Part shown: positions 5,570 through 14,143 of the stretch, one piece after another
Layout of the letters: every line of letters begins with the position of its first letter
Position numbering within the stretch: position 1 is the stretch's first letter
Assembly: GCA_963627215.1 (NCBI GenBank)
Contig: CAVGAH010000046.1
Coordinates: 1 to 15,013 of the forward strand
DNA length: 15,013 nt
Direction of reading: 5' to 3'
DNA from: CAKQOE01 sp963627215
Lineage (GTDB): Bacteria > Bacillota > Clostridia > Peptostreptococcales > Anaerovoracaceae
Notes under the pieces: generated by a model
What the model was told of the DNA's origin: nothing
The model's database searches: none
Seen by the model: only the letters and a program-made list of their open reading frames with translations
Position numbers and translations under genes: made by a program

Positions 5570-6762
5570 TGAATATATCTGAATCATTTTCGCTCGCGCT
5601 TAAAAATATAACATCGAGTAAGATGAGGACATTCCTCACTATGCTCGGCATAATCATAGGCGTAGCAGCTGTAACGCTCATAACGGGTCTCGGAAACGGT
5701 CTGCGCGAGTATATAGCGTCAGAGTTCGCCGATATGGGGACCGATTCGCTCACGGTAATGATACAGTCGAGGGGCGCTACGAGAACTATGTCTGCTGACG
5801 ATGTGTATGACCTTGTATCAGAAAACAGCGACTTCTTAAAGATGTGCTCTCCATCGGCGAGCCCGGCGGGAAGCCTTAAGATAGGAACTGAGACGCTTAC
5901 AGATACTTCCATTACAGGCGTCAGTGAAGACTACCTGACAGGAATGAAAAACAAGGAGTTTGCACAGGGCAGAGATTTTGAGTACAGTGACATGCTTTAC
6001 CGTAATAAAGTCTGCATCATAGGCGCGTATCTCAACCAGAAATATTTCGGAGGAAACGGGCTCGGTCAGACGCTGCGTGTAGGAGGTATGAGCCTGACTG
6101 TCGTCGGTGTTCTTGAACAGACTGTAGATACCCTTGAAGAAGGCTGCGGCGATGACTGCCTGTACCTGCCGTATACCACGGTGACGAGAAGCGGCGGAAG
6201 CATATCGAGCTATACTATAACTGTACAGGATGAAAACAATGTAAGCGAAGCAAAATCAGCGCTTGAGTCAGCTCTTACAGATTATTTCGGCAGCAGCGAT
6301 TATTTCTCGGTAGTCAGCATGGCTGAAATGCTCGACTCGATGAATGCGATGATAAACGCGCTCGTAGCCGTGCTCGCCGGTATAGCCGCGATATCGCTCG
6401 TAGTAGGAGGCATAGGCATCATGAATATCATGCTCGTGTCTGTAAGCGAGCGTACGCGTGAGATAGGCATAAGAAAATCGCTCGGAGCAAAGGAATCATA
6501 TATAATGCAGCAGTTCGTCATAGAAGCTGCGCTCACGAGCGCGCTCGGCGGAATACTGGGCATACTGCTCGGAAAGCTGCTCTCATCAGCTATTACCATG
6601 GTAATAAACGTACTGTCAGAGTTTTCCATGACGGTAACGCCGACGTGGACATCTATAGGCGTAGCGTTTGCAATATCAGTAGGCATAGGCGTGCTTTTCG
6701 GATATCTGCCTGCAAAAAAGGCTGCGCGCCTCAATCCGATAGACGCACTGCATTACGAATAG
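5569..6762 (+). CDS. MacB/FtsX-family ABC transporter permease (YknZ-like)
   Basis: A 397-residue permease with MacB topology. The first membrane helix is at about 20-42 (MLGIIIGVAAVTLITG), followed by a large extracytoplasmic MacB-PCD domain (about 45-255). Three C-terminal FtsX-type helices follow (about 260-290, 320-345, 360-382). The conserved coupling segment SVSERTREIGIRKSLGA (291-307) and the terminal PAKKAARLNPIDAL (381-394) are present. MacB-type exporters are mechanotransmitters that move peptides, lipoproteins or toxins from the outer face of the membrane without a classical channel. The start overlaps the ATPase stop (TGATG), so translation is probably coupled. The substrate cannot be told from sequence; the adjacent SLH-protein gene and the adaptor point to an envelope function. 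Confidence 0.95.
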   Translation: MNISESFSLALKNITSSKMRTFLTMLGIIIGVAAVTLITGLGNGLREYIASEFADMGTDSLTVMIQSRGATRTMSADDVYDLVSENSDFLKMCSPSASPAGSLKIGTETLTDTSITGVSEDYLTGMKNKEFAQGRDFEYSDMLYRNKVCIIGAYLNQKYFGGNGLGQTLRVGGMSLTVVGVLEQTVDTLEEGCGDDCLYLPYTTVTRSGGSISSYTITVQDENNVSEAKSALESALTDYFGSSDYFSVVSMAEMLDSMNAMINALVAVLAGIAAISLVVGGIGIMNIMLVSVSERTREIGIRKSLGAKESYIMQQFVIEAALTSALGGILGILLGKLLSSAITMVINVLSEFSMTVTPTWTSIGVAFAISVGIGVLFGYLPAKKAARLNPIDALHYE

Positions 6763-6775
6763 AGGAGAATGAAAA

Positions 6776-8644
6776 ATGAAAATAAAACGTTTAACGGCTC
6801 TCGCGCTGTCAGCGTGCCTGTGCGTCACCGCACTCCCGGCAGTGACAGCGTCATCTGCTGTATACGCTGAGTCGCAGACGACGCAGCTGCAGATAGTGAG
6901 AGCTATGGGTATACTTACAGGAGATCAGAACGGAAACCTGAGTCTCGGCTCGTCAGTGACTAGAGCGCAGTTCGTAAAGATGATGTGCGCAGCATCGACT
7001 TACAAGGATTCTATCGGAAACGGAAGCGGAGTTTCACTTTTTAAGGATGTAAAAAATAATTACTGGGGCAGCGAGTATATAAAGCTTGCGATAGAGCAGG
7101 GCTGGGTGTACGGCTACGTTGACGGTACGTTCAGACCAAACAATAACATCACACTTGAAGAGGCCTGCACGGCGCTCCTGAGACTGCTCGGCTATGATTC
7201 TTCAACGCTTACAGGCTCTTACCCGTCAGCGCAGCTTTCAAAGGCTTACTCGCTCGGGCTCAGAAACGACCTTTCTGCGTCTCAGGGCACAGTCCTGACG
7301 AGACAGGATTGCGTGACGTTATTCTATAATCTGCTTTTATGCGACGATTCAGAGGGTAGAGTATACGGCTCGACGTTAGGCTACACTATATCTAACGACC
7401 AGGTAGATTACTCGTCGCTCGTTTCAAAGAGTACAGAAGGTCCGTATGTTTCTGACGGAACATCGTCCAACTTGTCATTCGTCAATTCGAATACAAGCGT
7501 ATTCAGGAACGGAGCAGCATCAAGTATATCGTCTCTGACGACGAACGACGTATATTACTACAGCACGAATATGAATACAGTATGGATATATGACAACAAG
7601 GTAAGCGGAACGCTTACGGCAGTATCGCCTAACACAGCGTCACCTGAAAGCGTTTCGGTATCAGGCGTTTCATACAAGCTGGGTACATCTACTGCAGAAT
7701 ACAAGTGCTCAAGCCTCGGTTCATTTAAGGAGGGCGACCTTGTAACGCTCCTTCTCGGAAAGGACGGAGATGTAGTAGATATAGTTACGCCATCGAGCAC
7801 GAGCAGCACTGTATACGGCGTAATTATTTCAAGTGAAAATACATCGACTACGACAAATAATACTGCTTCAGTTCAGAAAAAGACTGTAATAGCATGCGCA
7901 GACGGTACGGAGAGGACATTCTATCACAGCGGGTCATCCTACAGCATCGGTCAGGCAGTATCTGTAAAGGTTACATCATCAGGAACTGAAATAACTAATG
8001 TAAAGAGCAGCATGAGCGGAACAGTAAGCGCTGACGGAACTACATTCGGCGGTGTAAAGTTCGCATCGGGTGTCGGCATAATAGATACTGATGAGAACGG
8101 AAATTACAAGAGGATATATCCTTCAAGACTTGCAGGCAGCTCGCTTACTACATCAAATGTTCTGTATTTTGAGAAGAACTCAGCAGGTGAGATAAGCAGT
8201 CTGATACTCAGAGATGCGACAGGTGATGTAAACAAATACGGATATATAACATCAGCTCAGACATTCAGCGGTGGTATGAGTGTATCAGGTTCGTATACGT
8301 ACTTTGCAGACGGAGTAAAGGAGAGCATCAATACCGACGTTATATACAGCGCCGGAGTAGGCGGAGCTGCACTGATCTACAAGAACGGACAGCTCAAGAC
8401 TATGCGTTCCATGAAGTCGGTAAGCATCAGCAGCCTGGATAACTCGCTTACAGCAAGGAGCGGAGGTACGAGCTACAACATATGGGAAAACGTTCAGGTA
8501 CTCATAAAGGACGGCTCAAGCAACGTTTATGCAACGGAGCTTTCATCAATAAACACTACGGATTACAGCCTTACAGGCTGGTACGATGACCTTGGATATT
8601 CGGCAGGAAAGCGCATAAGAGTCATCGTAGCTACTCCGAAATAG
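6776..8644 (+). CDS. Secreted S-layer-homology (SLH) domain protein of unknown function
   Basis: A 622-residue exported protein beginning 13 nt after the permease stop with GAGGAG 8 nt upstream, so probably the last gene of the exporter operon. The signal peptide ends near Ala31 (AVYA-ES). Three SLH-like units follow: about 33-75 (MGILTGDQNGNL...VTRAQFVKMM), 87-140 (FKDVKNNYW...YVDGTFRPNNNITLEEAC) and a more degenerate 150-190 (LSKAYSLGLRND...TRQDCVTLFYNLL). SLH triplets bind pyruvylated wall polymers, so the N-terminus probably anchors the protein to the wall. Residues about 190-622 are rich in Ser, Thr, Gly and Val and look like repeated beta-structure without a recognisable enzyme motif. 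It may be a substrate, partner or wall anchor of the exporter; this is inferred from gene order only. Confidence 0.85.
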   Translation: MKIKRLTALALSACLCVTALPAVTASSAVYAESQTTQLQIVRAMGILTGDQNGNLSLGSSVTRAQFVKMMCAASTYKDSIGNGSGVSLFKDVKNNYWGSEYIKLAIEQGWVYGYVDGTFRPNNNITLEEACTALLRLLGYDSSTLTGSYPSAQLSKAYSLGLRNDLSASQGTVLTRQDCVTLFYNLLLCDDSEGRVYGSTLGYTISNDQVDYSSLVSKSTEGPYVSDGTSSNLSFVNSNTSVFRNGAASSISSLTTNDVYYYSTNMNTVWIYDNKVSGTLTAVSPNTASPESVSVSGVSYKLGTSTAEYKCSSLGSFKEGDLVTLLLGKDGDVVDIVTPSSTSSTVYGVIISSENTSTTTNNTASVQKKTVIACADGTERTFYHSGSSYSIGQAVSVKVTSSGTEITNVKSSMSGTVSADGTTFGGVKFASGVGIIDTDENGNYKRIYPSRLAGSSLTTSNVLYFEKNSAGEISSLILRDATGDVNKYGYITSAQTFSGGMSVSGSYTYFADGVKESINTDVIYSAGVGGAALIYKNGQLKTMRSMKSVSISSLDNSLTARSGGTSYNIWENVQVLIKDGSSNVYATELSSINTTDYSLTGWYDDLGYSAGKRIRVIVATPK

Positions 8645-8683
8645 AACGAAATAAAAGGGTGAATGGATTTAAAATAGAAAAAT

Positions 8684-8715
8684 AAAATGCCGGGAGCGAG
8701 GACTCCCGGCATTTT
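8684..8715. terminator. Bidirectional rho-independent terminator between convergent operons
   Basis: AAAATGCCGGGAG (8684-8696) and CTCCCGGCATTTT (8703-8715) form a perfect 13-bp stem with a 6-nt loop. The T-rich tail on the plus strand and the A-rich flank on the left (T-rich on the minus strand) let it end both the SLH operon from the left and the DUF975 operon from the right. Confidence 0.9.
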
Positions 8716-8719
8716 ACTT

Positions 8720-8745
8720 GTGCGCCCGGCGGCGCACGTTTCTAA
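8720..8745 (+). mobile_element. 26-nt copy of the group II intron 5' terminus
   Basis: Reading rightwards from GTGCGCCCGGCGGCGCACG, this stretch matches the intron start at 82-57 (minus strand) with one mismatch over 26 nt, then diverges completely. It starts 5 nt after a terminator stem read in the same direction, the same position as the larger intron end at the left edge. It looks like a remnant of an insertion or an aborted/deleted intron copy. Confidence 0.7.
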
Positions 8746-8769
8746 TTGAAAACATATGTGAAATTAAGT

Positions 8770-10116
8770 TTATTCATAAATGTTACTGCTGTTGTTATCC
8801 GCAACATCGGAATTATTTGTACCGGCTTCAGGCTCTGCATTTTCTGCATTTACCGGAGCTTCTGCTGTTACTTCTGCTGTTATATCATCGGCAGGTATTT
8901 CTTCCGGTGACGGAAGCAGCTCAGGATCATTAGCTTCAGATGATTCATTTGAGATATCTGCTGCGGCATCCTCTGGTGCGATAGCTTCATCCTCCGACGG
9001 TTCGTAGCCTGTAATAGTATCGTAGAAAGCGGCCCATCCGATAAGCGGACGCATGATAACAGTGGACATTGCGATCATAAATATCAGGTACGCTGCGATA
9101 TAAGCGACTGTTATGCCGATAAGCAGTATCATATATGCACTGTATATATCTCCTGAATAGAAAATATTCATTACGTAAGCATATCCTGCTGCAAGAGCAC
9201 CGCCCATTATAGCGCTGCCGACAGCGATAACGAGTATGTACCAGCCAATATAAGAAAGGAAGAGCAGGAAGAGCTTCCATGTATTTCCTTTCATTGCCTT
9301 TATACTGAACTTCGCGGCTTCCATGACCTTCATATCAGGATGCTCGATGAGAAGCGGGAACATGAGCGCCAGACGCAGGTAAAACTGTGTAGCAAGCACA
9401 GTGCCGCCTATGTAAAGAATAATTACTATGACCTGTGTAGCTACAGCAGCAAATCCGTCGCCGAGACCTGCAGAAAGTGTAGAAACTATTATGGCAGGCA
9501 GCTCGCATATAAGCGTGATAATAAATGCAGCTATGCTGAAAAGCAGGTAAGAGCCTATGGCTTTAAAAAACCAGTTATCTCTGAATGCAAAGAACAGCCT
9601 TCCTGTCTTGAAATGCTGACCGCGTGATATGTCCATAGCGCCGCCGAGCAGCCCGATAAAAAGCGGTCCGCCGAATACCAGCGGAACGAGTGCGGCTATG
9701 ACCTCTATAGCGCGTGCTGCTGCGATGCTTGAGCCAGCCTTTGACATGCCGAGTATAAACAGCAGCAGAGGCGGTACCATGAGAAGCACGCTGTAAAGCA
9801 GCGCCTTCGGAAACGCTTTCAGAAGATTGTGTTTCTGAGCTTTGATCGCGCGTTTTCTGACCTCTGAAACAGTAAAGTCAGAGGTAAAAACGATCTCAGC
9901 ATGCTGAGCGGCTTCAGTTTCGTCAGCTTCAGCTGTGTTTTCTACAGCTACGAGCGGAGCGGACGTGTCCTCTGCCGCACCCGCACCGGATGATGCATCA
10001 GTATACGGCGAAGCGTCATCACTGACAGCCGACTGTTCAGGCGCTGTATCGACAGGCTCATCGATATTCGCGCCGCCGGAAGTTATATCCGGTCTGTTGT
10101 CAAATTCTTTGTCCAT
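8770..10116 (-). CDS. DUF975 family integral membrane protein with long acidic termini
   Basis: A 448-residue membrane protein. The core (about 85-370) has six or so hydrophobic segments and the hallmark DUF975 stretch FSIKAMKGNTWKLFLLFLSY (270-289) followed by IGW and, later, AAFYDTITG (362-370). It differs from a plain DUF975 protein by about 75 acidic, Ala/Ser-rich residues before the core and about 78 after it. These are probably disordered cytoplasmic tails. GAGGAG lies 7 nt before the ATG. It is third in the leftward unit, 49 nt after the other DUF975 gene, and ends before the shared terminator. DUF975 proteins have no established biochemical function; a membrane or envelope role is all I infer. 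Confidence 0.85.
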   Translation of the reverse strand: MDKEFDNRPDITSGGANIDEPVDTAPEQSAVSDDASPYTDASSGAGAAEDTSAPLVAVENTAEADETEAAQHAEIVFTSDFTVSEVRKRAIKAQKHNLLKAFPKALLYSVLLMVPPLLLFILGMSKAGSSIAAARAIEVIAALVPLVFGGPLFIGLLGGAMDISRGQHFKTGRLFFAFRDNWFFKAIGSYLLFSIAAFIITLICELPAIIVSTLSAGLGDGFAAVATQVIVIILYIGGTVLATQFYLRLALMFPLLIEHPDMKVMEAAKFSIKAMKGNTWKLFLLFLSYIGWYILVIAVGSAIMGGALAAGYAYVMNIFYSGDIYSAYMILLIGITVAYIAAYLIFMIAMSTVIMRPLIGWAAFYDTITGYEPSEDEAIAPEDAAADISNESSEANDPELLPSPEEIPADDITAEVTAEAPVNAENAEPEAGTNNSDVADNNSSNIYE

Positions 10117-10165
10117 AAATGATCTCCTCTAAAAAACAATATACATAAAATAATATTAAACTACT

Positions 10166-11194
10166 TTAAAAAATATTACCGTCATATTCATCACTGGCTC
10201 TGAAATTTCCTGTGAGAGTAGAGTAAAATACAGCCTTTGATGTTTCAATATAAAGTACTACAGGTGCATAAACAGCCATAAATACGCACATGAGTATAAC
10301 GGCTGTAAGGTTGCCTGCGAATGAAGTCGAGAGCATGAGCGTCGTCATGGCGAGCGAAAGCGGTATGGATGCGAGTATAAGCCAGCCTATAAAAGAAAGG
10401 ACAAGCATAAAAAGGTTTCCGACCTTCTTGCGCATCATGAAAACGCTCCTTGCTACAGCCTCAGAAGCACCCATATTGCGGTCGTCTGCAGCTATGAAGT
10501 AAACCATATCGTAACGCATCGTAAATATAACACCGCCGATCGCACCGGCAAGCGTAGCAGCAAAGCCGATAAAAAGCAGCATATAAGCTCCGCCTGTTGA
10601 CATAACGGAAGCTGCCATGCCGAATCCAAGAAGAAGCGAGCCCGGCAGTATGAAAAGGCAGCGCCATAAAAATGTAAAGAACATTATCATAATTCCGGCA
10701 CAGAACGACTGACCGAATTTATTGAGCCCCGTTGTTACGTCAGCAGCAGTGACGTGCTCGTCGCGTATAGTTTTAAGCGCGATAGTCGCGATCGCAATAC
10801 CAAAAGCACCGGTAAGAAATAACTGGTAAAAAGTAACAAAATTACTCAGCATCTGCGTAGCAGGTGAAAAGATATCAGCCGCCGTCGCGCCTTCAGCGAC
10901 TGAAACTCCGACAGCCTCCTGAAGCATAGATATATATGCCGATGAATCACCGGAAAGCAGCCCGGCAGCCTGAACATTATGGATGTACAGACCTGCATAT
11001 ATAAGATTTGGAAGCATACTGAGCACTATATAAATGAGCACAGGCACGAATAACGTCCTCCATTTGCCTCTGAGCTTTGCACGCGCGATAGAGCGTATCT
11101 GTGATGATGTAAAAACAGGCGTCGGAGGGACCTGCTGAGCAGGCTGCCCCGGAGCACCGTAAAACGGGTCTGTACCCGGCTGTGTATTCTGCAT
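10166..11194 (-). CDS. DUF975 family integral membrane protein
   Basis: A 342-residue protein with a Pro/Gln-rich N-terminal ~28 residues and a multi-span membrane core. The family signature is seen as AVARSVFMMRKKVGNLFMLV (247-266) with LSFIGWLIL (266-274) and AVFYSTLTG (321-329). GGGAGG lies 10 nt before the ATG. It is a divergent paralogue of the downstream DUF975 protein but lacks the long acidic tails, so the two may form a hetero-oligomer. That is inference from adjacency. No catalytic motif is visible and the function is unknown. Confidence 0.85.
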   Translation of the reverse strand: MQNTQPGTDPFYGAPGQPAQQVPPTPVFTSSQIRSIARAKLRGKWRTLFVPVLIYIVLSMLPNLIYAGLYIHNVQAAGLLSGDSSAYISMLQEAVGVSVAEGATAADIFSPATQMLSNFVTFYQLFLTGAFGIAIATIALKTIRDEHVTAADVTTGLNKFGQSFCAGIMIMFFTFLWRCLFILPGSLLLGFGMAASVMSTGGAYMLLFIGFAATLAGAIGGVIFTMRYDMVYFIAADDRNMGASEAVARSVFMMRKKVGNLFMLVLSFIGWLILASIPLSLAMTTLMLSTSFAGNLTAVILMCVFMAVYAPVVLYIETSKAVFYSTLTGNFRASDEYDGNIF

Positions 11195-11254
11195 TAAATT
11201 AATACCTCCCTTTTAAATGAAAAACATGTTAAATAAAAACATGAGAGCCGACCG

Positions 11255-12037
11255 CTAAAAAACAGGGTCAGGCTCGTCCTCGTCATCATATTCGCCGTCG
11301 ATGACAGGATTATAGCGGTCAACGAAACCGTCAGTATACGGATCTATAGATCCCCTCAGCCCTATAGGGTCGTCAGGATCCCAGTTCGTAGGATCCCAGT
11401 CGGCAGGCAGCTCAACAGGAAGCTCGTCCTCATCGTCACTGCCCTCGTAATCATCGTGATTGCTGCTGTATCCGTCGTAATTGCTGCCGCGTGCGCCGCC
11501 GAAGGCGTAAACATCGTCAGCCGCTTCAGCCATGGCGTTGAGCGTGTATTCGTCAGGACCTGACGGCATGCATTCTGAAAAATCGTAATTATAGCGCGTG
11601 CCTGAAAGCTTTTCCGCGCGGAAGAGCATAAGAGCCTCGAGCGGAGTCATGCGCAGCGTATCGCCGCCTTCCTCAGGCGTGCATGAAACAGCCTCAGGCG
11701 AAAGCAGCCACTCGCGGAATCTGAAAAGCTCGTCAGCGTAAAAGCCGCGGCCCCTGTGGTGAGTATGCTCAGCCAGGCTTACGAGCGTTTCTTTTATAGT
11801 CTGCAGCACAGAGTAAAGCTCCGTGTTGTCATCAGGAACGCCGCGCACGAGATCCTCAAAAAACGAAGTAGTCATTTCTGAAAGAGAATTGCCGTCAGGC
11901 ATAAGCATGAGCTCGGCGAAATCATCGTACTCGAGCTCATCAAAATCGTTTTCCATCAGTGCGGAAAACTGCTCAAAATATTTAAAGTCCTCAGCGGACT
12001 CAACATCGATCTCATTCATTAAATCTTCTAAAACCAT
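11255..12037 (-). CDS. Hypothetical highly acidic protein, first gene of the DUF975 unit
   Basis: I do not recognise this 260-residue protein. It has no signal peptide or membrane segment. The N-terminal two thirds (1-178) look helical and acidic, with HTHHRGRGFY at 91-100 and a hydrophobic helical stretch EALMLFRAEKL (134-144). The C-terminal third (about 180-260) is low complexity and dominated by Asp/Glu/Tyr/Pro, with a DWDPTNWDPDDP motif at 213-224. Codon use matches its neighbours and the frame is uninterrupted, so it is probably a real gene. AGAGGG lies about 12 nt before the ATG at 12037, a rather long spacing; a second in-frame ATG lies six codons further in. Sixty nt separate it from the first DUF975 gene, suggesting cotranscription. 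It is probably cytosolic and may bind the membrane proteins or metal ions. Confidence 0.75.
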   Translation of the reverse strand: MVLEDLMNEIDVESAEDFKYFEQFSALMENDFDELEYDDFAELMLMPDGNSLSEMTTSFFEDLVRGVPDDNTELYSVLQTIKETLVSLAEHTHHRGRGFYADELFRFREWLLSPEAVSCTPEEGGDTLRMTPLEALMLFRAEKLSGTRYNYDFSECMPSGPDEYTLNAMAEAADDVYAFGGARGSNYDGYSSNHDDYEGSDDEDELPVELPADWDPTNWDPDDPIGLRGSIDPYTDGFVDRYNPVIDGEYDDEDEPDPVF

Positions 12038-12107
12038 AATAATACATTACCCTCTGTAATAAATAAAATAAATTAAATAAAATAATTCCAATAAGCCGTA
12101 AAACAGC

Positions 12108-12185
12108 GCGCGTCACCGCGCATGCAGGCCGCTTTACACGGCAGAAATACTTCTGCACGATCATGCGGGTCCGGCGACGGACGCA
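12108..12185 (-). promoter_or_regulatory. Hairpin-rich 5' leader of the acidic-protein/DUF975 unit
   Basis: Between the predicted transcription start (about 12249) and the first gene, the GC-rich 78 nt fold into consecutive hairpins. They are TGCG/CGCA with inner TCCG/CGGA (12164-12185), GCAGAA/TTCTGC (12141-12156), GCCG/CGGC (12128-12142, sharing two bases with the previous one) and GCGCG/CGCGC closing a GTGA tetraloop on the minus strand (12108-12121). The flanks are very AT-rich. It resembles a structured regulatory leader, but I cannot match it to a known riboswitch class. Confidence 0.4.
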
Positions 12186-12255
12186 GGTTTTATATTCTGT
12201 TACTGTATTGTTATTTATACCTTTATTTTTCTTGATGAATCTAATCAATCAGTTT

Positions 12256-12284
12256 ATTATATAATAAATATGAGGTTGTATAAA
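12256..12284 (-). promoter_or_regulatory. Promoter of the acidic-protein/DUF975 unit
   Basis: On the minus strand TTTATA (12284-12279) and a perfect TATAAT (12261-12256) are 17 nt apart. The region is AT-rich and partly palindromic. A plus-strand TATAAT at 12260-12265 overlaps it and could serve the divergent pepF gene, though it has no convincing -35 box. Confidence 0.55.
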
Positions 12285-12334
12285 GTGTAAAATCCTGTAC
12301 GGGATCTTAAAATAAGACAAAAGGAGTTTGGAAA

Positions 12335-14143
12335 ATGGCAGACGAAAAAAGACTCAGACAGAGATCGGAGATCGAAGACAAATACAAGTGGAATATCGAG
12401 GAAATGTATGCAGACGAAGCTGCATGGGAGAGTGATTTTGAGGAAGCGCTTAAAATGGCTGACGGATTCACATCATATGCAGGAAAGCTCGGTGAAAGCG
12501 CCGAAACACTGCTTGACGCGCTCCGTGCGCGCGACGCTGTATGGCAGAAAGCGGAACGCGTTTACGTTTACGCTCACATGAAGGGCGACGAGGACAACCG
12601 CGTTTCGAAATATCAGGAGCTCAGTCAGAAGGCTATGTCGCTCATGTCGCAGATATCCGCAAAGTCAGCGTTCTTTACGCCTGAGCTCATGGATCTCCCG
12701 GAAGGAGCTGTAGAAAGATTCCTCGAGGAAAACGACGAGCTTAAAGTATACAGCTATACATTACTCGACCTGCTCCGCCAGAGAAAGCACGTACTTTCGC
12801 AGGCAGAGGAAGCGCTCATGGCGCAGTTCGGCGAGGTCTCAGGCGCTCCGAAGCAGATATTCAGCATGATAAACGACGCTGACATAAAATTCGGGACTAT
12901 AAAGGACGAGGACGGCGATGATGTAGAGCTGACTCACGGAAATTATATCAGCATGATGGAATCATCAGACAGGCGCGTCCGCAAGGACGCATATCGCGCG
13001 CTTTACGCCGCATTCATGAAGCAGAAGAACACGCTCGCTTCGACTTACTATTATAATGTAAAGAAGAACGCAGTATTCTCAAAGATAAGAAAATACCCTT
13101 CAGCGCTTGCATCAGCGCTCGACGGCGGAAATATCCCGGAGTCAGTCTACACTAACCTCATAGACACGATAAACGCTCATCTTGATGTGCTCCATCGTTA
13201 TGTAGGCATCAGAAAGAAGATACTCGGCGTTGACGAGATACACATGTACGACATGTACGCGCCGCTTGTGGAAATGCCGAAGCGCAGCGTTCCTTACGAA
13301 GAAGCACTTGACGTAGTGCGCGAAGCGCTTGCGCCTATGGGCGAACAGTATATCAAGGATCTCAATGCGGGCCTGCAGACAGGCTGGGTAGACGTATTCG
13401 AAAACGAGGGCAAGACGAGCGGAGCTTATTCATTCGGAAGCTACGACAGCATGCCTTATGTGCTGCTTAATTACAACAATAAATTTAAGGATGCTTTCAC
13501 GGTGATACACGAGCTCGGTCACTCAATGAATTCGTACTATACTCGCAAGGCGCAGCCGTATATATACGGAGGCCATTCGATATTTACTGCAGAGGTCGCT
13601 TCGACTGCAAACGAATGCCTGCTGATGCACGACCTGCTCGCCAAGTGCTCTGACAAGACAGAAAAACTGTATTTGTTAAATATATATATTGAAGAATTCA
13701 GAGCGACTGTATTCAGACAGACTATGTTTGCCGAGTTTGAGATGCAGGTACACGCAGAAGTAGAAAAGGGCGAGGTAATGACGCCTGACAGACTTTGCGA
13801 GATATACGGCGACCTGAATAAAAAATATTTCGGTCCGGATGTCGTTTACGACGATGAGATCGCCATGGAATGGGCTCGCATCCCTCATTTCTATAATGCA
13901 TTTTATGTTTATCAGTATGCTACAGGCTACTCTGCGGCAGTTGCAATATCAAAGAAGATAATAGAAGAGGGCGCGCCGGCGCGCGATGCGTATATGACAT
14001 TCCTTGCTGCAGGCGACAGCGATTACCCTATCGAGCTGCTCAAGGGCGCGGGCGTAGACATGAGCAAGCCTGACGTTATCGAAAGTGCCATGGCGACATT
14101 CGAAGGACTGATAGACGAGCTTGAGGAACTGATAAATGAATAA
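12335..14143 (+). CDS. pepF: Oligoendopeptidase F (M3B zinc metallopeptidase)
   Basis: A 602-residue cytosolic zinc peptidase that cleaves short peptides. The N-terminal helical domain begins with the typical D-KYKWN-IEEMY pattern (15-25). The M3 active site is intact: HELGH at 392-396 supplies two histidine ligands and the catalytic Glu393. GGHSIFTAEVASTANE (412-427) supplies the third ligand, Glu420. Length and layout are normal for PepF. AAGGAG lies 8 nt before the ATG. The stop overlaps the nadK start by 8 nt, so the two are probably cotranscribed. Likely roles are peptide recycling or processing of small exported peptides; nothing in the window fixes the substrate. Confidence 0.97.
   Translation: MADEKRLRQRSEIEDKYKWNIEEMYADEAAWESDFEEALKMADGFTSYAGKLGESAETLLDALRARDAVWQKAERVYVYAHMKGDEDNRVSKYQELSQKAMSLMSQISAKSAFFTPELMDLPEGAVERFLEENDELKVYSYTLLDLLRQRKHVLSQAEEALMAQFGEVSGAPKQIFSMINDADIKFGTIKDEDGDDVELTHGNYISMMESSDRRVRKDAYRALYAAFMKQKNTLASTYYYNVKKNAVFSKIRKYPSALASALDGGNIPESVYTNLIDTINAHLDVLHRYVGIRKKILGVDEIHMYDMYAPLVEMPKRSVPYEEALDVVREALAPMGEQYIKDLNAGLQTGWVDVFENEGKTSGAYSFGSYDSMPYVLLNYNNKFKDAFTVIHELGHSMNSYYTRKAQPYIYGGHSIFTAEVASTANECLLMHDLLAKCSDKTEKLYLLNIYIEEFRATVFRQTMFAEFEMQVHAEVEKGEVMTPDRLCEIYGDLNKKYFGPDVVYDDEIAMEWARIPHFYNAFYVYQYATGYSAAVAISKKIIEEGAPARDAYMTFLAAGDSDYPIELLKGAGVDMSKPDVIESAMATFEGLIDELEELINE

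Noticed and set aside
8718..8933. 71-residue plus-strand ORF
   Set aside because: It is antisense to the DUF975 gene's 3' end, a Leu-rich shadow frame with no ribosome site.
12012..12248. 78-residue minus-strand ORF in the leader region
   Set aside because: It overlaps the start of the acidic-protein gene, lacks a ribosome site, has non-biological composition (Arg/Cys/Tyr-rich) and runs through the hairpin-rich leader.
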